Source of the DNA: Phycisphaerales bacterium
GTDB lineage: Bacteria; Planctomycetota; Phycisphaerae; Phycisphaerales; UBA1924
Direction: 5' to 3'
Assembly (NCBI GenBank): GCA_029260345.1
Contig: JAJDDK010000001.1
Span: 1 to 64,000, forward strand
Length of the DNA: 64,000 nt
Shown: positions 24,601-32,990 of the stretch, in pieces
Layout: each line of letters starts with the position of its first letter
Numbering within the stretch: the stretch's first letter is position 1
Notes under the pieces: generated by a model
Told to the model about the DNA's origin: nothing
Seen by the model: only the letters and a program-made list of their open reading frames with translations
The model's database searches: none
Program-made: the position numbers and the translations under genes

Positions 24601-25575
24601 CTAAACAAGCGTGAGCGAATGCTCCAGCGCCTCAAGCGCACCAACCACATGTTTCGGATGCCCCTCGCGCTCGAGAAACGCCGGCGTGCAAGCCGCAGTC
24701 AGAATGCGTCGAATGTTGGCGAGTTCGTTGTAGTCCTCACCTGGCTCCACGCCGACTTTCTTCATCGCTTTGGCGACCGCCTTCACCGGCTTGACCCCAT
24801 GCAGCATTTCCGGTTTGCCCCAATGAATGCGCTCGAGATACACCGCGTCGGTCACCCAATGCCCCGGCGTGACGCGGGCCAGATCAATCAACACACATTC
24901 TGACGGCCCCCACGGCGACCCTTCCGGACGACGCATCGCATTGCCGGGATGAAAATCACCATGCCGCCAGTACGTCGTCTTGCGCGCCCGCCAGCGCATC
25001 ACCAAACTGTCCAACGACTTGGTGACCGTCTTGAGCGCTTCTTTCCAGCGCTGCTCCTCCGGTATCGCATTCTCGCGGGCGCACTGGCGCGCTTTCTCGA
25101 TGAGTTCGTGCCAGTCCACCGGCGTCGGCGCTTTGGTCGGCGGCCCGAAAGCCTCCAGCGAAGCGCCATAAAACTGCGCGGCGGCGCCCGCCAGATCCAG
25201 AACGTCCTTCTTCGAAAGATCGCGCGACATTGGCTCGCCGGGAACGCGCTCAATCACCAGCCACGCCAAGTCGTACGCGCCAAGTTCGTCACCGCACGCC
25301 GCCACACGAGGCGTCGGCGCACCTTTTTCCCCAAGCACTCGTGTAAAGCGGTACTCCACCGGGCCGACCGGCGCTTTCACCACCACTTCGAGCACGGACT
25401 CATCGTCACATCGCCATGAGCCGTACGCCGTCGCGGCGCCGCCCTGTTGCCATGGTGTTTTGAAATATCGAAGGTCGGCGAGGCGACCGTCACACACACT
25501 GAGAATTGACGGCGCCAGCGCCGATCCAAACTGGTCGGACGACACCGGCGGTTTCTCGTGCGCATCCTCCGCCAT
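24601..25575 (-). CDS. Phosphotransferase of the aminoglycoside phosphotransferase/kinase-like family
   Basis: About 324 residues with a protein-kinase-like fold. The catalytic loop HGDFHPGN is at about residues 205-212 (catalytic Asp207) and the metal-binding Asp is in VLIDLARV about 24 residues later. LAWLVIERVPGEPM is the hinge region. The family phosphorylates small molecules such as sugars, choline, homoserine or antibiotics; the substrate cannot be read here. The frame starts with GTG codons, but I use the ATG at 25575. The gene stands between convergent terminators and nuoB, which is 46 nt upstream on the same strand. Confidence 0.8.
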   Translation of the reverse strand: MAEDAHEKPPVSSDQFGSALAPSILSVCDGRLADLRYFKTPWQQGGAATAYGSWRCDDESVLEVVVKAPVGPVEYRFTRVLGEKGAPTPRVAACGDELGAYDLAWLVIERVPGEPMSRDLSKKDVLDLAGAAAQFYGASLEAFGPPTKAPTPVDWHELIEKARQCARENAIPEEQRWKEALKTVTKSLDSLVMRWRARKTTYWRHGDFHPGNAMRRPEGSPWGPSECVLIDLARVTPGHWVTDAVYLERIHWGKPEMLHGVKPVKAVAKAMKKVGVEPGEDYNELANIRRILTAACTPAFLEREGHPKHVVGALEALEHSLTLV

Positions 25576-25621
25576 ATTCACCACAGTAGCAGACGGGGCG
25601 TCAAATCCCCGCCGGTCGGGT

Positions 25622-26191
25622 TCAGGTCGCGCCCACAGTCACGCCAATTGTCGGTTGCGGCGCCACTTCATGCGTCGGTTCAATCGCAATCGAAAGCGGA
25701 ACGCGCTTGCCGCCCGTCGGCGGAAGTCCTTCCTGATCGATGTGACGTCGAATCGCTCGAATGCCTTCCAGCAGCATCTCCGGCCTGGGCGGGCAACCCG
25801 GCACATACACATCCACCGGGATGAACTGATCGATGCCCTGCACCGTCGCATACGTATCAAAGACGCCGCCCGTCGAAGCGCACGCGCCCATTGAAATCAC
25901 CCAGCGCGGCTCCGTCATCTGCTGATAGATGCGCTGAAGCACCGGCATCATCTTGATGCCCACGCGCCCGGCCACGATGAGCACGTCCGCCTGACGCGGC
26001 GAGAAACTCATGCGCTCCATGCCGAAGCGGGCCAGGTCATAGCGGCTCGACGCCGTCGCCATCAGTTCAATGCCGCAACACGCCGTCGCGAAGGGCATGG
26101 GCCACAGCGCACTGCGCCTGCTCCAGTTGATCAGTTTCTGAAGACTGGTCGTCAGAAAGCCTTGCGCCGGAATGGCCGCTTCAATTCCCAT
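25622..26191 (-). CDS. nuoB: NADH-quinone oxidoreductase subunit B (lone copy)
   Basis: About 189 residues of the PSST/NuoB subunit, which holds iron-sulfur cluster N2 next to the quinone site in complex I. All four N2 ligands are kept: the tandem Cys38-Cys39 (TACCGIE), Cys104 (GACAS) and Cys133 (GCPPRP). MEMBRANE-side residues such as RYDLARFG are also typical. The start is the ATG at 26191, preceded by GAGGG; a longer TTG frame is less likely. No other nuo gene is nearby, which is unusual since nuoB normally sits between nuoA and nuoC. A [NiFe]-hydrogenase small subunit is a distant alternative but fits the length less well. Confidence 0.9.
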   Translation of the reverse strand: MGIEAAIPAQGFLTTSLQKLINWSRRSALWPMPFATACCGIELMATASSRYDLARFGMERMSFSPRQADVLIVAGRVGIKMMPVLQRIYQQMTEPRWVISMGACASTGGVFDTYATVQGIDQFIPVDVYVPGCPPRPEMLLEGIRAIRRHIDQEGLPPTGGKRVPLSIAIEPTHEVAPQPTIGVTVGAT

Positions 26192-26361
26192 GGTCGCCCT
26201 CAAACGGGGTTATCGGATCGTCGCCGAGAACCGGCTCTTGGTGAATCGTACACGCTCGAACCGGTCTGTTCAGACTCGCTTGCCGTTGCAATCGGAACTG
26301 TCCGGCATCCGGATGCGGCGGGGCGCTTCAACCGGGTGAAAATTCGGCCGAAATCGCCCGC

Positions 26362-27702
26362 GTGTCCGTGCGCGCCACTCCAATCCGGATTCGCACCGAA
26401 GCCGCATTCCTGTCGGCGGTGGTCGCCGGCGCGTGGCTCGCAAGCATGATGTTCGGCGTCGGCACGCCCACTTCGGCCCGCGCCACGTCCATGCTGGTCG
26501 ATGAAGCCATCAATGGCGCCAAACTCCTCGCGGAGGCGGACGCCGCCCGACGCGCCCGCGACCTCACCGAGGCCGACCGCCTCTACCGCCTCGCCTGGCG
26601 CGACCCGTCGTCCCGCGCTCATGCGGCACAAGCCCTGCACGCCATCGAACGCGATGGATTCAAGACTCCGGTTGACGACGCCGCTCTGGACGAGACATCA
26701 AAGATCCTCGGCAAAGCGTTCCGCCGCTTTGAATCGGAGCACTTCGTTTTGCTGTCCGATTGTTCGCGCGATGTCGCTGTCGCCAAGCTGCAAGTGCTTG
26801 AGCGCGCTCATCACCAGTACTTCCGCGCTGTGGATCAACTGGGCTTCGACGCCATCCCGCCGCGGCACAAGTTGTTGTGCGTGCTGTTCGCCGAGCATGA
26901 GATGTACCGGGCCTTCGCCTCCGCCCACGATGGCGTGGATGCAGGCTGGGTCGCCGGCTACTACGCCGGACTCTCAAATCGTGCTGTGTTCTACGAAGAC
27001 CACTCCGGCCCCAACTTCACGGCTGCGACTGGTCAACTCGACGACGCCGAAGCGCGCGTCCGCGAACTGAATGAACAATCAGCCAAGGCACGGCGCGAAC
27101 GACGGCACGACGAAGCCAAATTCATCGCCGCGCAAGCCGAACAGCTCGGCCAGCGCATTCAATCCGAACGCGATCGCCTCAACAACCAGGCGCGCGAGTC
27201 ATCCATCGCCAAGACCATTCACGAAGCCATTCACCTGCTCGCCTTCAACACCGGCCTGCAATCGCGCGGCCACCAGTACCCCTTCTGGCTGACGGAAGGA
27301 TTGGCCACTTCGTTCGAAACGGACCGGCCCAACGCTGCATTCGGACCCGATCGAAGCTTCGGAGTTCGCGAAGAGGAACTGGCCCGCTCCTTCGAGCGCG
27401 GCTCCGACGTGCCACTGCGCGACCTCATCTGCTCCCTGCATCCGCCCGACGATGATGACGGCGCCACTGAAGCGATGTACGCGCAGGCATGGTCCATGTT
27501 CATGTACCTGCACCGCACGGACCGCCGCGCCCTCGCCGATTTCTTCGCAGACATCCTCGACGAAACGCCGGGCAAGATGACCAATGAACGCCGCGCCGAA
27601 CTCTTCGAGCGCCGCTTCGGCGACATCGATCGCGTCGAGCGCCGCTGGCAGAGCCACATTGAGAAATCAATCCCCGCCGTGGCCAGCGCCTTGCAGGAAT
27701 AG
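26362..27702 (+). CDS. DUF1570-like putative metallopeptidase
   Basis: A 446-residue protein with an N-terminal membrane/signal segment (AAFLSAVVAGAWLASMMFG), a TPR-like stretch at about 50-90 and a C-terminal region with HEAIH (His287, Glu288, His291) followed by TEGLA with Glu312. HExxH plus a Glu about 20 residues later is the zinc site pattern of gluzincins, and this arrangement is typical of planctomycete DUF1570 proteins. A charged helical section lies before the motif (about 225-275). The start is GTG at 26362. Proteolytic activity is inference from the motif. It converges with rnhA, only three bases between stops. Confidence 0.75.
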   Translation: MSVRATPIRIRTEAAFLSAVVAGAWLASMMFGVGTPTSARATSMLVDEAINGAKLLAEADAARRARDLTEADRLYRLAWRDPSSRAHAAQALHAIERDGFKTPVDDAALDETSKILGKAFRRFESEHFVLLSDCSRDVAVAKLQVLERAHHQYFRAVDQLGFDAIPPRHKLLCVLFAEHEMYRAFASAHDGVDAGWVAGYYAGLSNRAVFYEDHSGPNFTAATGQLDDAEARVRELNEQSAKARRERRHDEAKFIAAQAEQLGQRIQSERDRLNNQARESSIAKTIHEAIHLLAFNTGLQSRGHQYPFWLTEGLATSFETDRPNAAFGPDRSFGVREEELARSFERGSDVPLRDLICSLHPPDDDDGATEAMYAQAWSMFMYLHRTDRRALADFFADILDETPGKMTNERRAELFERRFGDIDRVERRWQSHIEKSIPAVASALQE

Positions 27703-27705
27703 TCC

Positions 27706-28164
27706 CTATTGCCCGGCGACCAGCGCCTCTCGTGCCGCAACCGCCATCGCATCACAGCGCTCATTCTCGGGATGTTCGTTGTGCCCGCGCACCCAGTGAT
27801 AATTCAAATCATGCTCCGTGCGAAGCTCATCAAGCTGGCGCCAAAGATCGTCATTTTTGACCGGCTTTTTCGCCGCCGTTTTCCAGCCGCGCTTTTTCCA
27901 TTGATCCAGCCACTCGTTGAGACCATTAAGCACATACTGACTGTCTGAATACACATCGACGCGGCTGGCGCGCGACAGCGCCCGAAGCCCCTCGATCACC
28001 GCAATCAATTCCATGCGATTGTTCGTCGTGCGCATTTCAGCGCCAGACGCTTCGCGCTCAGCACCGGAAGCTGGATGCCTCAGGATATACGCCCAGCCGC
28101 CGGGCCCGGGGTTTCCCGAGCACGCCCCATCGGTGTACAGCTCCACATGCGTCGCCTCACTCAT
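27706..28164 (-). CDS. rnhA: Ribonuclease HI
   Basis: A 152-residue enzyme that cuts RNA in RNA-DNA hybrids, for primer and R-loop removal. All catalytic residues are present: Asp12 (YTDGACSGNPGPGG), Glu52 (NRMELIAVIEGL), Asp74 (VYSDSQYV) and Asp138, with His128 in RGHNEHPENE. KKRGWK and KPVKNDDLW match the basic handle region of RNase HI. It lies 39 nt after dnaA on the same strand and may be transcribed with it. Confidence 0.97.
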   Translation of the reverse strand: MSEATHVELYTDGACSGNPGPGGWAYILRHPASGAEREASGAEMRTTNNRMELIAVIEGLRALSRASRVDVYSDSQYVLNGLNEWLDQWKKRGWKTAAKKPVKNDDLWRQLDELRTEHDLNYHWVRGHNEHPENERCDAMAVAAREALVAGQ

Positions 28165-28203
28165 GCGCGCATTCTAATTCATTCCGCGTCATGTTCGAAC
28201 AAC

Positions 28204-29658
28204 TCATCCATCGCCGAGTGAACTGCGCACGCGCCGTTCGAGCTCATCCGCCAGTTCGCCCCACGTTTCCGCGGCGACTTCAAGATCCGTATCGCATCGC
28301 TCAGACGCGGCGATCTTCTGCTCGACGCGCTTGCACGCCGTCACCACCGTTGAGTGATTTGGCCGTCCCATCGCATGCGCAATTTCAGGAAAGCTGCGAC
28401 TCGTCAGTTTGCGCGACAAATGCGCTGCGATCGACCGCGCCACCACCACGCGCTTGTGCCGGCTCTTGCCGAGCATTTCGGGCATCGTCACGCCCAGCGT
28501 TTCCGCCACGCACTCGGTAATCGCTTCAACTTTCATTGGTCGGCGCGCCTTTCGAGGACGGCTCGGCCCAAGCGCCAAACGCACCGAAGCGCCATCCAGC
28601 GGCCCCATCAGAGCGCGGCCTTCGGGCAACAGCCGATGCACCGCATCAATGCGGGTAAGCGCCCCTTCAATCTCGCGCACCGAGCCGGTGCAATGTTCAG
28701 CGATGATCGAAATGCCGTCTTCCGTGAGCGCCAGCGACCGACGCCGCGCCAATGCCGCGACCAGCCGACGGCGCGTCACCGGATCGGGCACATCCAACCC
28801 CACCACCATGCCGGCGCTGAATCGTGACACCAGTTCACGCGAAAACTGGCGAATGCGGGCCGGATGCTCATCCGACGCCAGCATGATGCGAGCGCCGTCA
28901 AGATCCATCGCGTCAAACGTGTGCAGAAACTCCGCCTGCGTCTGCGATTTGTTGGACAGGAAGTGAATGTCGTCAATGCACAGGAGGTCGAGGCCACGGT
29001 GTTTGCGCCGGAAGGCATTGATGTCGCCGCCGCGCACCGCCGTGATGAATGCGTTGGTAAATGCTTCGCCCGTCGTGTACAGCACGCGAGCGCCGGGATT
29101 CTCCGCCCGGAATCGATGCGCCACGCCTTGCAGCAAATGCGTTTTCCCGACGCCGCACTCACCGTGCATGAACACGATGTGAAAACCAAGCGGGCGATCG
29201 TGCTGCGTCAGCGCCAATGCGGCGCGATGCGCCAGTTGATTTGACCGACCCACCACAAACGTATCCAGTGTGTGCGCCGCGTTTCGATCAACTCGATTGC
29301 CCGACCGGCGCGGCGGAGGCGCCACGGTCGCCGGCTTCCAGCGCGCCGCCGTTGGCGATTCCGCGGGCGCCGCAACTGTGGTATCGGCAGCGACAACCTG
29401 TACCACCGGCGCAATCGCAATGCGCACGGGCGTTCGCGCCTCGCCGTTTTCACTCACCGCCGCTTCACCGATCGCAGCGCCAAAGCGCCGCTGAATACAT
29501 TCACCTGCAAACTTCGTGGGCGCCGTGATCACGACCTCGCCGTTCTCCAGCGAGATCGCCGCTTTGCCCCGTAAAAAGCGCCGCACGGAATCCGTGCCGA
29601 CGCAATCTTCAACTCGCTTCAAAACGCGTTCTTCGAATGACACAGCGCAAACACCCAT
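28204..29658 (-). CDS. dnaA: Chromosomal replication initiator protein DnaA
   Basis: About 484 residues. Domain I is at 1-65, then an Ala/Pro-rich linker to about 130. The AAA+ core begins at LDTFVVGRSNQLAHRAA, with Walker A GECGVGKTH at 166-174 and Walker B LLCIDDIHFL around 220-230. The C-terminal domain IV carries the DNA-binding signature MGRPNHSTVVTACKRVE. Upstream frame is open to 29826, but the ATG at 29658 starts at the first residues of domain I and has GGAAGGA 13 bases before it. The neighbours are rnhA rather than dnaN. The upstream 464-base gap is a candidate origin. Confidence 0.96.
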   Translation of the reverse strand: MGVCAVSFEERVLKRVEDCVGTDSVRRFLRGKAAISLENGEVVITAPTKFAGECIQRRFGAAIGEAAVSENGEARTPVRIAIAPVVQVVAADTTVAAPAESPTAARWKPATVAPPPRRSGNRVDRNAAHTLDTFVVGRSNQLAHRAALALTQHDRPLGFHIVFMHGECGVGKTHLLQGVAHRFRAENPGARVLYTTGEAFTNAFITAVRGGDINAFRRKHRGLDLLCIDDIHFLSNKSQTQAEFLHTFDAMDLDGARIMLASDEHPARIRQFSRELVSRFSAGMVVGLDVPDPVTRRRLVAALARRRSLALTEDGISIIAEHCTGSVREIEGALTRIDAVHRLLPEGRALMGPLDGASVRLALGPSRPRKARRPMKVEAITECVAETLGVTMPEMLGKSRHKRVVVARSIAAHLSRKLTSRSFPEIAHAMGRPNHSTVVTACKRVEQKIAASERCDTDLEVAAETWGELADELERRVRSSLGDG

Positions 29659-30122
29659 GGTCACAGGACGTCCTTCCCCGTTTCCTCGCGTCGTCGCCGA
29701 AGCGCCCAACGCGAAGGTGCGAATGAGAGAGAGATCGAGTCCATTCGCCGCTAGGCGGAAGCGGACGAGCGCCACGCAGACCGATCGCGCACCCAAGATG
29801 GCGGCGTCCTCTGCCGCACACCTCAATTGATCGTGTCATCCTTCGTCTGCTGGGAAGCGCATCATGCGCTCGGGCGCTGTCTCGTCCGCTCCTCGCCTGG
29901 TGGTCGTCCGATGACCAAGTGCGAAAGGTAAAGGCAATTCCAAACGCGCTCAACCCCAAAGATTGGTTTCCGTGTTGTTCACACGTCCCGATTGTTCTGC
30001 TCATCGGGACTTAACGCATTGGAAAATGTTTTCTCCACCAGATCAATCATTGCGCAATCTTCGTGGAAAACTTTTTTTGTGCGGTGTCACATTGTGCGCG
30101 CACGAGACTGTCAAACGTCGAT
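29659..30122. other. Intergenic region upstream of dnaA, candidate replication origin
   Basis: No gene is seen. The half nearest 30122 is less GC-rich than its surroundings and holds imperfect DnaA-box-like sites: TTGTTCACA at 29975-29983 and a TTTTCCACG-like site on the minus strand near 30062-30070. It also has a hairpin GTCCCGAT...ATCGGGAC at 29985-30010 and a seven-base T-run near 30072-30078. No perfect TTATCCACA box is present, so an oriC role is only a possibility. The region must also carry the dnaA promoter. Confidence 0.35.
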
Positions 30123-31037
30123 TCATGCATGCAGGACGGGGCGCACGAGCGCCGTTCGTCGCGCAAACGGTCGAAAACCCTCACGCTCGTACAGTTGGCG
30201 CGCTGGCGCATTGCGCTCGTCAACAGCGCACAACACCGTGCGATGAGACCGGCGCGACAGCGCCGAAAGACCGGAACGCAGCAAGCGAACCCCAAGCTGC
30301 TTCCCCCTCAAGCGCGGCCCAAGCCCCAGATACACCAGTTCCGTGTGCCCTTGCGATGGGCATGGGTTCAAAAGCAACGCCCCTTCCGGCTCGCCTTCGA
30401 AGCGCACCAACCACCATAGGCTGGGGTCGAATTCACCTGTTGCACGATGGCTGGCAATGACATCACGCGTTTCGCGCAGGCCGCACAGTTCCGGACAATC
30501 CAGCGTGTCGATGTACGTGCGATCCAGCGCGGCTGCGAGATCGTCTTCCAATCCCGCGCGCCATCGTTCAACAGTGACGCCCGACGGCAACTCCCCATGA
30601 ATCGGCCCCGGCGAAGTCCACGGGCGTTTCAAATACATCAACTCGCCAACATCCACGTACCCCGCCTGACGAAACGCCGCTGCGGCAAAGATTTCCTTTG
30701 GCTCCAGAAGTGCCTGCAAGAGCACCCCTTGCGGCGGATGGTGCGCCGCTTCCTCGAGAAGTCGCGCCGCATGCACGACCTCCGCCTCTGAGACGGTCGA
30801 GACGAACGTCATGATTGACCCGCCCGCCGACGGGACCATCAGCGCTGCAAGCTTGAGCGGACCGCTTGACGACTCCGCAAGCCCCCAAAATGAATCCAGC
30901 AGGAGCCCATGCCGCTCCGCCGCCGCAAGAAATCGCTCCCCCGAGGTCCGGTCAGCGCTGGGCCCGGCCATCAGCCGCGCGGCCTCCAGTCGGCGATTCT
31001 CCGGGATCCGCTCAATGTGAAGCGACGTATCTGGCAT
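30123..31037 (-). CDS. GNAT-family N-acetyltransferase
   Basis: A 304-residue protein. The C-terminal GNAT domain (about 150-295) has the acetyl-CoA-binding motif in LGLGPRLRGKQLGVRLLRSG and the closing DERNAPARQLYEREGF. The N-terminal half looks like a diverged second GNAT fold, with QALLEPKEIFAAAAFRQAGY resembling the motif B region, so this may be a tandem-GNAT protein of the kind that includes mycothiol synthase. The acceptor is unknown. It lies upstream of dnaA on the same strand and diverges from the exported-protein gene at 31146. Confidence 0.8.
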   Translation of the reverse strand: MPDTSLHIERIPENRRLEAARLMAGPSADRTSGERFLAAAERHGLLLDSFWGLAESSSGPLKLAALMVPSAGGSIMTFVSTVSEAEVVHAARLLEEAAHHPPQGVLLQALLEPKEIFAAAAFRQAGYVDVGELMYLKRPWTSPGPIHGELPSGVTVERWRAGLEDDLAAALDRTYIDTLDCPELCGLRETRDVIASHRATGEFDPSLWWLVRFEGEPEGALLLNPCPSQGHTELVYLGLGPRLRGKQLGVRLLRSGLSALSRRSHRTVLCAVDERNAPARQLYEREGFRPFARRTALVRPVLHA

Positions 31038-31145
31038 TCAAGTGTCCGTTTACCGCCTTCAAACTCCCGAGAGCTTGCGGCAAGCGATAGACTACCCGGC
31101 TCGACGATTCTGATCCCTTTTTCGCCACCCCGGAGGACGCGTCCC

Positions 31146-31808
31146 ATGCGCCCCAACCGAAAACTCCTCGGCCTCGCGGCCACCATCCGCACTTTCGCTA
31201 GATCCCGCCTCGCGGGGTGCGGCGTCGCCGTGCTGATGCTCGCGATCGCCCCGACCGTTGTCGCCGCCCCGCAGCCGGACCCCGTCCCGCGCCGCTGGCA
31301 GCTCGACATCAAACCCGGCCCGCTGCGTCTGGCCGTCCTTGACGTCGAAGGCGCCGGCGAGCAGGCGTACTTCTATTTCACCTATTACGTCGAGAACAAC
31401 ACCGGCGAGGACCTCCTCTTCGCCCCGTCATTCCAGCTCGCCACCGATGATGGTTCGCTGGCCAATTCTGGCGCCGGCGTCCCCAGCACGGTCACCAAGA
31501 CCATCCTCGAGCGCCTCCGAAACCCCTTCCTCCTCGATCAGATCTCCGCCGTCGGCCTGCTTCTGCAGGGTGAAGAGAACGCCCGCGAAGGCCTGGTCAT
31601 CTGGCCGGCCGCCAATTTGGAGGTGGATGAAGTATTGGTGTTCGCCGCCGGATTCAGCGGCGAAACCAAGACCATCGTCCGCCCCGACACCGGCGAGGCC
31701 ATCCTCCTTCGCAAATCCCTGATGTTGCGTCACGAGACCCCCGGCGACATCGCCGCCTTCCGGGACCAACCCATGGATCGCGTCGAACGCCGCTGGATCA
31801 TGCGCTGA
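31146..31808 (+). CDS. Exported protein of unknown function
   Basis: About 220 residues starting at the ATG after CGGAGGACG, a good ribosome site. The N-terminus has a basic region and a hydrophobic stretch (CGVAVLMLAIAPTVVAA), giving a signal peptide that ends near residue 41. The mature part begins with Trp-rich RRWQLDI and seems beta-rich (AYFYFTYYVENNTGEDLLF), which resembles the start of an immunoglobulin-like fold. No catalytic motif was seen. It is followed by the rpmA promoter and leader. Exported planctomycete proteins of this pattern occur elsewhere, but I cannot assign a family. Confidence 0.6.
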   Translation: MRPNRKLLGLAATIRTFARSRLAGCGVAVLMLAIAPTVVAAPQPDPVPRRWQLDIKPGPLRLAVLDVEGAGEQAYFYFTYYVENNTGEDLLFAPSFQLATDDGSLANSGAGVPSTVTKTILERLRNPFLLDQISAVGLLLQGEENAREGLVIWPAANLEVDEVLVFAAGFSGETKTIVRPDTGEAILLRKSLMLRHETPGDIAAFRDQPMDRVERRWIMR

Positions 31809-31815
31809 TTCCCGC

Positions 31816-31821
31816 TATACT
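31816..31821 (+). promoter_or_regulatory. Candidate -10 box upstream of rpmA
   Basis: GCTATACTCCGCGGC contains the near-consensus -10 hexamer TATACT. Almost the same sequence, GCTATACTCGCCGCC, occurs upstream of aspS. The -35 region is poor, so this is a tentative sigma-70 promoter. Confidence 0.4.
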
Positions 31822-31831
31822 CCGCGGCTCG

Positions 31832-31864
31832 CCACACCCCGGGACGGCCCGGCAATCCGTGTGG
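31832..31864 (+). other. Hairpin in the rpmA leader
   Basis: CCACAC at 31832-31837 pairs with GTGTGG at 31859-31864, with an inner GC-rich CCGGG/CCCGG pairing, followed by TTTTCG. It may be a weak terminator of the preceding gene or a leader structure of rpmA. Confidence 0.35.
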
Positions 31865-31897
31865 TTTTCGTAGTTTCTGACCTCAGTAAGGATCGTC

Positions 31898-32182
31898 ATG
31901 GCACATAAAAAGGGCCAAGGCTCAACCAAGAACGGACGCGACTCAAACCCGCAATATCGCGGAGTGCGTCGCTACGGCGGCGAATTCGCCAAGGCCGGCA
32001 CGATCCTCATCCGTCAGTGCGGCACCAAGTTCAAGCCCGGCTACATGGTCAAGCGCGCCAAGGACGACACGCTCTTCGCGATCTGCGATGGCAACGTCGT
32101 CTTCCGCAGCAACCGCGTGCACATCGTCCCGATGGACGAGAACACGCCGCGCCCCGTCGCGCTTCAGAACGTCGCGTTCTGA
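31898..32182 (+). CDS. rpmA: 50S ribosomal protein L27
   Basis: A 94-residue ribosomal protein whose N-terminal tail reaches the peptidyl transferase centre. [25 protein letters not shown] at the N-terminus is the unmistakable start of L27 and lacks the Firmicutes-type cleaved extension. [15 protein letters not shown] and CDGNVVFR follow as expected. AAGGA precedes the ATG. In most bacteria rpmA follows rplU (L21) directly; here no rplU is present and the neighbour is an exported protein gene. Confidence 0.97.
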   Translation: MAHKKGQGSTKNGRDSNPQYRGVRRYGGEFAKAGTILIRQCGTKFKPGYMVKRAKDDTLFAICDGNVVFRSNRVHIVPMDENTPRPVALQNVAF

Positions 32183-32198
32183 TTCGCACACGAACGAC

Positions 32199-32939
32199 CT
32201 ATTTCGAATCAAATGACGACAGCTTCAATCCGGTCCGGTGATCCGGCGCTGGCGTGCCATCGGTGCGCACACCCTTGAGATAATCAAGCCGGTAGTGCTT
32301 CGTCGGCGCGCCCTCTTCGAGCGCACGGAACTGTGAAGCGCGTGAATGCTTCCACTCATGAAACTGCTTTTCCAGTTCGGCGTCTTCGCTGATCGGCGCC
32401 GTGCGCGCACTCAATGACTCAAGCAGATCAAGCGGATATGGCATCAAGTGGCAGATCGGCTCGTCCTTACGGAACCACACCGGCGACTTGGACTTCATCA
32501 GCTTCCAGTTCATCGTGAACGTCGCGGGCGACCAGTTGGTCTCGACATACCCGTCCAGCGGAACCGCATCCGGTCGCGGCATGTTCATCGGACCGCGCAC
32601 CAGAAGCCCAATCCCCGGCGGCGTGCGAAACAGCCACGGCAGCGAGAACGTCACGATGCCCGAACCGAAGACACTTGCGATCTGACGCGCATATTGCTTC
32701 GGGTTGTCCTGCACCTCAATCGCAAGCGCATCAATCTCATTTTTTCCCGACCACGTTGCTTTGAATCCGGTCGGACATTTCACAATCCATCCCGCCTGAT
32801 TCGCCATCACCAGCGGCAAGCAGCGATTCGCGCCCTTGTACGGCGTTTGATCCATCCAGTCGCGCCGCGACGCCGCCGGCTCCAGCGTCCAGCCCTTCGT
32901 CTCGCCCACGACGTACGCAGTGATCTCTTTCTCTGACAT
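32199..32939 (-). CDS. DUF6065-like protein
   Basis: About 246 residues, soluble, with a Trp- and Pro-rich sequence. The block RDWMDQTPYKGANRCLPLVMANQAGW near the N-terminus and VFGSGIVTFSLPWLFRTPPG in the middle fit what I remember of the DUF6065 family, often found near biosynthetic or modification genes, with no known function. SEWTFHM-type catalytic residues are not evident. The start is the ATG at 32939; a longer frame exists but begins with an atypical N-terminus. Stop-to-stop distance to rpmA is 16 bases. Confidence 0.55.
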   Translation of the reverse strand: MSEKEITAYVVGETKGWTLEPAASRRDWMDQTPYKGANRCLPLVMANQAGWIVKCPTGFKATWSGKNEIDALAIEVQDNPKQYARQIASVFGSGIVTFSLPWLFRTPPGIGLLVRGPMNMPRPDAVPLDGYVETNWSPATFTMNWKLMKSKSPVWFRKDEPICHLMPYPLDLLESLSARTAPISEDAELEKQFHEWKHSRASQFRALEEGAPTKHYRLDYLKGVRTDGTPAPDHRTGLKLSSFDSK

Positions 32940-32990
32940 GCGAGCAGGGTACGCGACGAATCCCAAACCTTCATATGCCCTGCATCGCCC

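Noticed and set aside
30060-30080. T-run after a hairpin-like sequence as a terminator
   Set aside because: The T-run lies on the plus strand, where no gene ends; neighbouring genes run on the minus strand.
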